From positions 88,365 through 152,364 of the forward strand of contig JAODTK010005740.1 of the NCBI GenBank assembly GCA_026419785.1: a stretch of 64,000 nt of DNA, written 5' to 3'. The position numbers were made by a program, and so were the translations under genes. Each line of letters opens with the position of its first letter. Position 1 is the first letter of the stretch. Below, one piece after another: positions 12,792-21,960 of the stretch. The notes under the pieces were generated by a model. It did not search any database. It had not been told where the DNA came from and saw only the letters and a program-made list of their open reading frames with translations. This DNA is from Sclerodactyla briareus (lineage: Eukaryota > Echinodermata > Holothuroidea > Dendrochirotida > Sclerodactylidae).

Positions 12792-14241
12792 CTTTTATGT
12801 CAACACGATCTGGTTCTTGGCATCAGCCGTCATTTCTTCATCCTCTCGACCCCAGGAGAACCCCCACCAGGAGCCAGAACAGCGGCCATGCATACACCTG
12901 ATCCCCAAGTCGGCAGCATCTACAGGTTCAGATTCCTGGCTCATCTTTTGAGGATACCTCTAAATCTCTTCCTCTAGAGTCCAGCAATGCCCTCACCATT
13001 GCACCACAGTGTCCGGCGTGTTTGTGACATCCCCACACGAAAGCTGGAGACGAAGAACGCCGGGCACAACACAGCTTTATTGTTACGTCCGTCTGTCCTT
13101 GCGTCATGTCGGTGAGTTCAAGGAATGGCGTCAGAACCTCTTGTGAGTTCCCTAAGCACTGATCTCTCTTGCCGCATTTTTGAGGTGTTCCACCTTCCTT
13201 TTCTTCAGTAGACTGGTAAGCTTACTAGTGTCCAGTCCTGTCACAGACATTACTTGGCGTAAGTGAGTTCCACCTGGTGACATTGGCTGCTGGTATTCCA
13301 CAGTTGGCACCGACTTCTCCTCAAAGCCATCTTTTGAAGCCTTACTGCCTGTGGCTGAGGGTTTGACAGCTTCGAAACCTCGCGATGGTTGTTCGTGAGC
13401 CCGGCCACTTCTTTTCATCCATCGTGTATGACCAGCTGCAAGGTGTGCCGAACCGAGGACGCCTTTGGATGTCTGGTGTTCTCCTCATCGTTCCGATCAC
13501 CCATCAGCGATGTAACCAGGAAGATCTTCCAACATTCCATCGTTGTCGACTACTTCCTCGCCATCATCTCATCATCACTCGCAGATATCTTCTGTTGTGG
13601 TTGATGGCCGGAGCAGTATCATCTTTTCTGTCTGGACCAAAGAAACTTGTGCTGAAGGGGGGGGGGGGGCCTTCTTCAGTTTGCCGCATGTCCGTTACCT
13701 ATATACTTATCTTCTTTCTATCCCATAGTCCTTAGCAACATCTTCATACTCTCTGCTGATGTGAGTTCCAGTGTGCTTGCCAGTAATCCTATACACAGTG
13801 CAAAGGACGACTGCCGTTTCAGCTGACCACTATCACGATCTCCTCCACTGTGTGGGCGGTGTATCCCAATACCCTCTATTTTCGGTCCAGACCACATGTC
13901 AGTTGTTGTGGTACAGAATGTTCAGTTGTCCGCCTCTCTTGATTGTCAGATTTGACAGCTTCCACCTTGTTTGGGATCTTCGTCTCTGTCAGTGTGTGCT
14001 GCGTGCAACAGGTGTGTACCTTGATCAGTTGTGTTCATGAACCTTCTGAAGGAGGCAGTCTCAGTTAAGGAAAGCGGTAAATTACACCCGATGATGAGGT
14101 CCATTCAGATGACTCCGTTATTTTGAGTTGCTGGTGATTGGTTACGGCCATATTTCTGCTTGGATTTGTCGGGGACTACAACAAGTTATCCATGGAAGCT
14201 TGATCAGGAGCCGTTGTGATGGAGCTTCAAATTCCTTGATT
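12792..14241 (-). pseudogene. hAT transposase remnant, first visible exon (catalytic core)
   Basis: The segment opens after an acceptor-like CTTTTCAG at 14,242-14,249. Motif positions on the minus strand are: IIGCNLPLSL about 14,095-14,066; TTDMWSGPK 13,906-13,881; ITGKHTGTHI about 13,790-13,760; VTDM 13,698-13,687, with a TAG just before it; HTLQLVIHDG 13,447-13,418; NNHREVSKL 13,400-13,371; WNTSSQ 13,300-13,283. LTDMTQGQT falls near 13,120, VRALLDSRG near 12,990 and MAAVLAPGG near 12,885. HTLQL is the hAT C-x-x-H-like insertion-domain entry, and W marks the usual RW position. The third acidic residue expected after MAAVL (normally Asp) reads Ala here. A donor-like AAG/GTATAA closes the exon at 12,792. 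A G9-10 homopolymer at about 13,660 coincides with one frame break. Confidence 0.8.
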
Positions 14242-14249
14242 CTGAAAAG

Positions 14250-15608
14250 ATACAACTGAAGAGAGAGGTTATAAATACAGTAACCTGTGAAATGTTAGAG
14301 GCATACACATGAACTCCCTTTCACTAATATGTAAGCCCAAACTATTTCAACTTTCTTGTGAAGTGAGTTAGTGACACACAACAGTGAGTTAAGCACTCAA
14401 AAATTGCATGAATCGCTGTGGATTCTGAATCACAGGAACACAGGTTACCATTTAATGGTCATCTCGCCTGGTACTTGTTGTATCACATCTACAATTTAGA
14501 ATTTTTCGTATTGATTTGTGAGGGATTATAAGCAGGGGGTGGGATAGAAACATTGGTATGTCATGCAACAAAAACTGATATTTCCTTCCAATTTAATGAG
14601 AACAAATGGAATGAGAGTACTGTGATGTACTGGATATTTTCCTCTCTTTTGTACTGTACGTCCTCATGGCTTGTGTTCGCAATGTCAAAAAATACACTGT
14701 TCCGTGAGGGTACAATATCAGAAGGCCTATCTATATGCTTTTTCTGTACTAGATGGAATACAATTACTTAGGCAATGTGGTCCTGGATTTTGTTGCTGGC
14801 CAAGAGGGTTATGTTGTTTCTCAGAGTGGTCAGAATGGAAAAGATTTGGCAAATTGAATGAAAGCAACTGGGGTAAATAAGAAAACAAAAACATTTCCTT
14901 CCGCTCAACACCATTCTGTTGGATCTCTCTTTGTATCGAATCGGTTTCCATTGATAAACCATTCTCTAATAGCTCCAATAAATATCATGTAGAATAGGAA
15001 GGGTGAATGACAAATCTTGTCAGCACAATTTCCTCACCCTAGGACGTATGCGAACTTCACTTACTGTATAAATTTTGTGTAGGGACGAGACATGTCGTAA
15101 TCATGGTCAATCCACCAGATGATTATCCTACCCTATATGACGTGGGAGAAATTGGTCTCACATGGGGAGCATATAATTCACAAACGTAGCATGTATCGAT
15201 ATGCAATGGTGCCCTCATACTCAGCATTAATGGAGGTCAGGGTAAATCCTATAGCCTTCAGAGTGAGTTCATTTCACTGAATAGGGAAAAAACTGTTTAA
15301 AAATTCACTGATTGCCCACAATCGTTGGAAAGTGTCTCACTGCTTGGACTGTCCTAGAACTACATGTATCTAGTCCAGGCCCTGGGCCTAGGAACATTGT
15401 GTTCAGGCTGACACCTGCCAGGCTTGGCCTAGCCAAGGCCTGAAACTGTTATGCGATGGCACACTGAGCCACAGACCCATCGAACACATGACCATGCTAA
15501 TTAGGCCTAGACCAACTTTATAGTTGTTTATCTATTCTTCTTTAAACCTCCAAGCATGAAGAAAAAGACACATCATGCTCCCATAGCAGTTTCTAACAGC
15601 AAACTTAC
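14250..15608. other. Intron-like or intergenic DNA upstream of the hAT remnant
   Basis: No further hAT domain was found. A GGCCTA-rich patch lies at about 15,365-15,510 (GGCCTAG, AGGCCTAG and GGCCTAGCC recur). A minus-strand acceptor-like TTCCCTATTCAG occurs near 15,280 followed by a short open segment, but no family is recognisable. Confidence 0.35.
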
Positions 15609-15683
15609 AACCCGAGGAATTGTCCGAAGCGCTCTGTGTATATTCACATTTGACTCCGTAGGAGGTAATTGGGCGTCCTCCAT
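15609..15683 (-). CDS. Candidate first coding exon, product unknown
   Basis: On the minus strand an ATG in strong context (A at -3, G at +4) opens a 25-codon frame beginning MEDAQLPPTESN. It ends exactly at GTT/GTAAGT, a consensus splice donor, in phase 0. The downstream direction leads toward the hAT remnant, so this might be the start of a gene that once included it, but no joining exon could be proven. I do not recognise the peptide. Chance occurrence is quite possible at this length. Confidence 0.3.
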
Positions 15684-16915
15684 TGTGTTGAGGAGGTAAA
15701 TAAAAACACAAAACTCCAAAGCCGTGGGCGATACTGCAACTGTACAACTAACTTACGATAAAGGATGTTTGTTCCATGGTTCTAAGTATCAGCTGTTACA
15801 CACAATTACACCAAAATCACAGCCACACACCCCCCAATTGGACCTTGGTTAACTACAAGGTAAACCCGAACATGGAATGCCCTAATACGGTGAAATCTCA
15901 GAATCAATGCATTGACACATTTGATAATATTGCACAGCCATTGACAAATTGAAAAATTGGCAATTGTTTTTAAAAAAATGATTTTCAAGACTTTCCTTTG
16001 ACCTTCTAGAGAAAGACCCATGTTCCTTAAGAATGATCACATTCCAAGTTGTCAACATACAATGGACCCATACACTCATTGATGCAATCAGGAGAACGTT
16101 TCTTCTTGGAGAAAACTTGCAGATGTTTTAGAGACTAAAAAATTGTATTTTGTGTCAATTTTCGGGAAGGCTCTCATCGACTTGGACCAGCATGTTCCTA
16201 CATTTGATAGAAAGTGCTCCCGTAAACTCAATAACAACCTCATGAGAAATTTATTGTTGTACAGCTAACAAAATTAATTCTTCTTTATATACAAAATGCC
16301 CCATTAGGCTCATAAAGAAAAGAGTGAGCTCTGAGGATAATAATGCAAAACCAAGACTAACACAGTAAGAACTCGAAACATGGCAGTGTGTACTGTCCGA
16401 GTCCTCGAGCCGAGGCCTATGTCCCATATATTAATATAAAATCAAAATTTGGGCGAAATTTAGCTATCACCAACTGGCATTACCTGGGGCACTCTGACAT
16501 TGCAAGTTTTATTAACAGGCTGACAGTAACAGAAGAAAAATCAGATATATAAATCCATCCCTCATTACATGGATACTCATGTACACAGTATAGGCTATAG
16601 TATAGTCTAGTCCTAAGAAAAAGTGGTTGCTGGGCGATTTCTTCGGCACTGGGTTTATTCTCTTTTGGGATGTTTGGCTTCAGGGTTCCCCTGAGTATTT
16701 GCCCTCTTCCTGACCCCATTTTCACTGAGTTAACTAAACGGAAACCAACTAATGCCCTAAAACCTAAGCCTATGTAACTAGTCTACATAACATGTATGTA
16801 GTATATCTAACCAACAGAATAATTAGCTCCGGGTAGGCTAAATTTACTACTTTTCCCCCATGCTTTTCCTCTGGAAGTGCTTCTGGAAATTCGAATAAGT
16901 CTTTCCCTCTCCTGA
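15684..16915. other. DNA without recognised genes
   Basis: A minus-strand frame near 16,725-16,600 beginning MGSGRGQILRG has coding-like composition but no family match and no clean splice ends. Otherwise nothing is seen. Confidence 0.3.
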
Positions 16916-17330
16916 TCACGGCCCTGCAAACTTGCATTTTGCAGTGGTGTGACCATCCTCAAGTTTTAGATTATGCGCATCAAAAGCAAATCTATTATGT
17001 GGCAGGCCCAAGCCATCTTGTAAATGTGGTACTGGTAACTGGTAAAACTGCATAAAACCAAGGGTTTCAGACTGTTTCCACATGAACAGCATCTTTAATG
17101 GCAAATCTGCGAATTCATCGACATAAACAGTTTTGCGTATTACATCATCTGATGCCCACTCTCTTTTTATGTCGGTATACTTACAAACTGCTTTAAATTA
17201 CAGTTTTCTTGGAGTCCCAAACTGGGACAGTAGCCCTGTTGGCCATGCTGATTTTCTGAAGAATTGTAAGCAATCGCTTGTGACTTGATCAGTTGAAGTT
17301 TTGGAGACTAGGGGTTGCCGCTTTGCTGAC
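16916..17330 (-). pseudogene. Coding-like segment, product unknown
   Basis: On the minus strand a 93-codon frame (17,197-16,916) is open and ends in TGA. It has balanced protein-like composition, with words such as REWASDDVIRKTVYVDE, QFYQLPVPHLQDG and HNLKLEDGHTTAKC. Just upstream a second frame is open for about 46 codons (about 17,330-17,190) and reaches a consensus donor GTAAGTAT at about 17,187. The two could be one coding region with an indel, or two overlapping exon options. I do not recognise the family. A host gene exon or another transposon gene are both possible. Confidence 0.3.
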
Positions 17331-17437
17331 TTGGAATTTTTGGCCAATTTGAGATAACTAATGTTTTAATATTATCAGGATGGAATATTTTTCATGCATC
17401 AGCAGTTAGGTAATCAGGCCAACCGGGAAGGCAACAC

Positions 17438-17643
17438 GTACTCGAGTACAAGTACGATTACAGAGATCCGAGTACTAAGTAATGCTACGAGTACGCAGCT
17501 CCAGAGTACGAGTACAGTACGAGTACGCAGACCTAGAGTACGAGTCTGAGTACGATTACTTGGACTGAGTACTCGAGTACGGTACGAGTAACAGAAATAA
17601 TACTCGAGTACGACTGCGAGTCCGAGTACGTACTCGAGTACTA
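17438..17643. repeat. Degenerate GAGTAC hexamer array, second copy
   Basis: About 205 bp of GAGTAC words, more degenerate than the array at 9432-9627 but the same motif. GTACTCGAGTAC palindromes occur at both ends. Confidence 0.85.
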
Positions 17644-18133
17644 CAAGTCTGGTTAGGGTGAGTTCGCCGTCAGACCGTCATGCTTGTGTATCGCCCCCCT
17701 CTGGGAAACGTCCCGCTACCCTCACCCCTCTCAAACATCCACAACCCCCCTCCCCCGGCCACTGACTACTAACAGCATATCTTCTTTCTGTTGCATGTCC
17801 ATGATAATTCTTGGACCCGACGCAACATGAACCCTCCACATTACCTCACTGGTCCGCTACTATTTGTATATTGGGAAGGCCTCATGATTCGAACATAAAA
17901 TAATGTTTCGTAGGTCTCATGCATGACGGCAAAAAAGAGCCGGAAGCTCAACCAGAGGCCAATGTCTTTCCCGATACGTCCTACCCAATAATTCTCAAAA
18001 CCCCTGAATTTTAATATCACGAAAACCTACTTTTCAACTTTCACGCCAAACCTTTTTCCTCCCCCAAGAAGCCTTTTGGCGTTCCATACTCTTTGATGAA
18101 TTGCGCAAGTTTATCCCTCCATTGCGCAATCTA
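17644..18133. other. Spacer without recognised features
   Basis: C-rich patches near 17,690-17,760; no gene, RNA or element recognised. Confidence 0.35.
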
Positions 18134-18340
18134 TCGCATCCGATAATTTATCGTACGATAAAAGTAAAAATATTTTCAACTCGACGTCCTATAAATTTAT
18201 CGTAATCGTATCGTATCGTAAATCGTATCGTATCGTCGCACAGGTGTGCACACTCCTATTGAAAATACACTTTTTAACTCGACGTCCGATAATTTATCGT
18301 ATCGTAATCGTATCGTATCGCACAGTGTAACATCCCTTTA
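18134..18340 (-). repeat. TATCG repeat block, inverted partner of the 8.5-kb block
   Basis: Two tandem units of about 95 bp, each with the head CTCGACGTCC followed by ATAATTTATCG and ATCGTATCG runs, and each closing with a GTGCACAC- or GTGTAAC-like end. The reverse complement reads TGTTACACTGTGCGATACG, the same layout as the head at 8485-8505. The two blocks are therefore inverted relative to each other, 9.7 kb apart. Confidence 0.7.
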
Positions 18341-19659
18341 GAACCATGCCTTTTTTTCATTGTTCTCGACTTTGTATATGAAAGTGAAAGTTGGAAGCGT
18401 TCAGCAGCTGTAGAAGGAGTTTGGGAATATTATGTGATAACTGCGAGCGGAAAGGGAAGGTGGGGGGGGAGGGGGGGGGGGGGGGGATTCACCCACAGGC
18501 AAGAGTGGTTGGTCAAGTTCAGCAAAAATAGGAAAGGAACCCACGACCAGACGTAGCTACACGTTGCCCTCTACCCCCTACAGTAAAGCTACATTTTGAT
18601 GATTTCAATTTTGCTCCTCCAACTGTGTCAGTGTTTCTCATTATTTCATTTTATTTCGGATTGTTATGCTAGCATAATCGCACCCCTGTGACCACAACAC
18701 CAATGTGTTATCTTGAGGAAAAATCCCTCCTTCTCGTGAACCTTGAGGACGGCGAAATTGAGCTACCTCTGGACACGCGAAGGGGATGGGGTTGATGTGG
18801 GGGGTCGCACGAGGAGATTAAACGTACGTCTCAAGGGCGTAGGAACTGGGGGCGGGGGAGGTTCACCCGTGTGGAAAAATGTGGTGGTTGCGGAATTACC
18901 ATCGCCCCCCCCCACCTCGAGGGCTGAAAAAAAACCTTTTTTTTATTTGCAAAGCAGCATTCGTCATTCAGGCTATTCCACTTTCCTCATTTTCGATCAG
19001 ATTGCTTGTATTTGTTCAAAATTTGGTAACAATACTTCTTTCGTCAATTACAGGCATATTTACCACGACCGCCTGGTCAGCTGTCTGATTGTATAACATC
19101 CATTGTGTCAAGTGTATGATTAGAGATTAGGGTAGGGATTAGATTCACGTACAGAACCAATGCGGAGATGGCTTGTAATAATCGGCGAATTGACCCCACG
19201 CATGTCTTAGGCTATAGTAAAATTTTGTAATTCTGCATAGGACTAAAATATACAAATAGCATCATGGATAGTTCAGCTGAAGCGTGGACATCTATGAGGC
19301 AGCACCCGCTCCCAGTTACCCCCTCTTCGAACGAAAGGAGTTTACGATGGTCCAAAATGGGACAGCGCAGAGGAATACGAGAAAAGAATTGATAGAGAAT
19401 ATCTAGGCAGAAATTGATCAATTAATTTTCGACCGAAATGCGAAATTCACTGTGTTGTGCAAACGTTTTGGTGCGCTTTGCACGCAACATCCTTTGGTGT
19501 ATCACACGTATACCCGTCACTGATGCGAACTCGAGAGCTCGAATTCGAGAACGTTTTGATACTCATGCATCTTTTCTAAAGATTTACATCGAAAGAAATG
19601 GATTGTGGCGAAAGAAAATCTATAACCTATGCCTCTAGGATGGGGACTTACTGGACGAC
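18341..19659. other. DNA without recognised genes; G-run at 18,461-18,487
   Basis: It contains a G tract interrupted by A at 18,461-18,487 and a C tract near 18,905. Open frames here are short and arise around homopolymers. Confidence 0.35.
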
Positions 19660-20130
19660 AAGGGCGGCGATCATGGGGGGGGGGGACGGGTGGGAACGGC
19701 GTCCTCCCAATATTTTGGTTGAGGGGACGCAATGCATTTTGTCCCCCCCCCCCCCCGCCCCCCAATATTCGAGCCCTACTTCCATTTCGCTGACACTGTT
19801 TCCGACATGTCCGGTCTCTGTATTTTTTTTTTTAATTTTATTTATGGGTGCGACCACTTGTTGAAAGTTGGGTGCACGGTTACATATTATCACTATGAGG
19901 CATAGGGCTTACAGTGGGGCATCGAAAATGCAGCCAGGGAACGGTACAAAAAGTTGTAAAAAAAGAAATGTATAATTATTGACTGAATTTTCGATGGATA
20001 CCCAAAACGGCCAAAAGGACAAAAAGGACCAAATTCGCCTCGAATGCACTCAAAAGTGAACAAATTGTGTGTTTGCGCGTACAGTGGTGGTTTTGCCCGT
20101 AGCTCTTCCCTCATCTCCGCACAATTTTGG
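19660..20130. repeat. Dispersed repeat, copy 1 (GGGTGCGACCACTTGTTG family)
   Basis: It begins with facing G and C tracts (19,676-19,684 and 19,742-19,755). Then comes the block GGGTGCGACCACTTGTTG...GTTGGGTGCA (19,846-19,880) and a tail with a TTTTCGATGG word. Copy 2 repeats this order at 24,744-24,930. The G/C tracts could form the stem of a foldback. No coding capacity is visible. Confidence 0.6.
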
Positions 20131-20489
20131 AATTTCCGCCCATGGCCCCCTACCCATACATATTTGTGAGGTGAAATCATACAACAACATTCTCATTGAC
20201 CTTGAAAACTACAATCAACCTCTTTTGATTACTAAACATTCAGCCTCCGGTCCGTTTCCTCCTCCTCGACCACGCCGCAATTGGAAATGGCAGTATGCCT
20301 AGGCTATCAGATGTTGGATTTTAAACGCAGATTCTCTCCAGATAAATGCTACTTGGGAGTTCCCAGCTCTCTCGGGTTGACGTCATATCATGGTGGGACA
20401 GTAGAGATAAGCTAGCTGAAGTCCAAATTTTTGGGTGAGTCCTGTTTTTACTCAAACCGCTATGATGGTTGAGCTATTGTGATGCCTGC

Positions 20490-20530
20490 ATGTCATTCTA
20501 TCTATCTATCCTCCTATCTATCCTTCATAT
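20490..20530 (+). repeat. TCTA microsatellite
   Basis: Short interrupted TCTA/CTAT tetramer run. The rest of 20,131-20,720 holds an AGGTCAAGGTCAA word at about 20,633 and nothing else recognised. Confidence 0.7.
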
Positions 20531-20729
20531 ATACAGTCTGGAAATTTTCGAGCCACCAAATGTTCATGCTTTAATGAATCTAACCAGACTTGGTCACATT
20601 GTGTACTGAATGATGGGTCATCGTCGACCAACTAAAGGTCAAGGTCAAATGGCATAAAAGGGACACGATAGGCCAATAAGTGGAACAACTGCAAAACGCT
20701 AATTATACGAATTTTGTTGCACAGTTGTG

Positions 20730-21960
20730 TGTTTGGGTCTATTGATGGTCATCAGCCGTACCTTCGGGGTGTTCAGGATTTTGATCAAGGCCCTGGGCCC
20801 GATTGCCCATTTCATGAAATTTCACACAATGGTACTTGAAATACATCTCGTCCCACAAGCTCAATTAGTTTTTCGAGTTACATGTAAGGTTCCTTGAGTA
20901 GAGGGCATTGGGGTTTTCAGGAATTTGGGGCCCCAGGGCCCAGTTTGGGCCAAAGGGCGATTATATGAAATACCGCAAAATCTGTAAGTCTTCAAATTTA
21001 GTTGCACAGTGTCGATGCTCAGTAATAATGAGGGTCTAATAGACGTACCTTTGAGGTGTCCAGAATTTTCTGTTCCAATGTCCGACTTGGGCTCGAGGGC
21101 CCATGTTATGATATTTCAAAACAATGGTGCTTGAAATGTAATGTACTAGTCCTTGGGTAGATGTCCATGGGGATTTTTCAAGAAATTTTTTGGGCCCGGC
21201 CGAGTTTGAGCCCTAAGGCCCATTATCTAAATACTGTTAAATTTTGTATCTCCTACAAATCTAGTTGCACCATGACTAATGTTCATCATAATGATGGTCT
21301 AACAGCTGTATCTTCAGGGTGCCCAGGGATTTGGGACTCAATGCCAGTGTGGGCCTGAGGGCCCCCTATTTGAATTAAGCAAATGCTTCTCTTACATGTT
21401 TTGGTGCACAGTACTGATATTCGGTCATAATGATGGTCTAACAGTCATACCTCCGCGGTGTTCAGGAATTTTTGATCCGAGGTCGCACTTGGGCCCGAGG
21501 GCCCATTCTATGAAATTTCACACAAAGGTACTTTAAAAGCATCTCCTTCTCAAGTACAATTGATTTTCTTTAAAGTACATGTACTGGCTCCTTGGTTTAG
21601 GGTCCACGGGGATGATTTGTAAACGTTCTAGCTGAAGCCCAGTGTGGGCCCTAAGGCGGATCATGTTAAATCATGCAAATTGCTTCCATAAATTTTGATG
21701 AACAACTCAGTGCTGATGTTCGGTTCATAATGAGGGTCTAATTGCCGTACCTTTAGGGTTCTCAGGAATTTTGGACTTGAGGCCCATTTTGGGCCCGAGG
21801 TCTCATCACGTGCCATCAAGCAACATGGTTTCTTCTCCTACAGTGCTGTTGCTCTATCATAATGATGGAACAGTCATACCTATGGGCTTTTCCAAGAATT
21901 TTTTGGTCCAAGGTCCCACTTGGGGCCCTACGGCCTATCTACTCTATCCAGTGTGTCAAC
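20730..21960 (+). repeat. Tandem array, about 145-bp monomer, roughly nine copies
   Basis: The core TTGGGCCC or a close variant recurs near 20,795, 20,937, 21,085, 21,195, 21,345, 21,487, 21,643, 21,785 and 21,915, mostly 140-156 bp apart. Around it recur GGTGTTCAGGAATTT, AGGGCCCAT and TGAAATTTCACA. The word GGTCTAACAG with CGTACCT occurs only in every second unit, so monomers alternate between two types and make a dimer of about 290 bp. Both flanks (about 20,580 and 22,000) carry related CCAACTTGG and AGGTCAAGG words. The copies are strongly diverged. Confidence 0.8.

Larger units (their letters stand above)
11489..14241 (-). pseudogene. hAT superfamily transposase, two exons, frame-shifted
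   Basis: Read on the minus strand, the landmarks of a hAT transposase appear in the correct order over about 2.75 kb. An N-terminal linker box with IIGCNLPLSL comes first, then TTDMW (first catalytic Asp region), ITGKHTGTHI, VTD (second Asp), HTLQLVIHDG, LWNTSSQ (the conserved W), LTDMTQG, VRALLDS and MAAVL (third acidic region). The C-terminal dimerisation signature ERVFS is at 11,575-11,561. An intron of about 0.9 kb with GTATAA and CTTACAG ends splits it. The coding length of about 1.8 kb (about 610 residues) is usual for hAT. The frame changes at least six times and in-frame stops occur, so the product cannot be made as written. The cause is either decay or uncorrected indels in the assembly. 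A BED zinc finger, usual at the N-terminus, was not found. This is the best-supported coding region in the window. Confidence 0.85.

Noticed and set aside
12905-13012. A tRNA-Arg-like stretch on the minus strand (GTGGTGCAATGGTGAGGGC...GGACTCTAGAGG)
   Set aside because: No proper B box follows, and the same bases read as hAT transposase (VRALLDSRG) in the right place, so the resemblance is chance.
14671-14880. A CGPGFCC...WSEW peptide resembling a thrombospondin type 1 repeat
   Set aside because: Only one short patch matches, cysteine spacing is wrong, and no splice sites bound it.
20730-21960. Regular repeats as a CRISPR array
   Set aside because: Units are about 145 bp and diverged throughout, and the DNA is eukaryotic in character.
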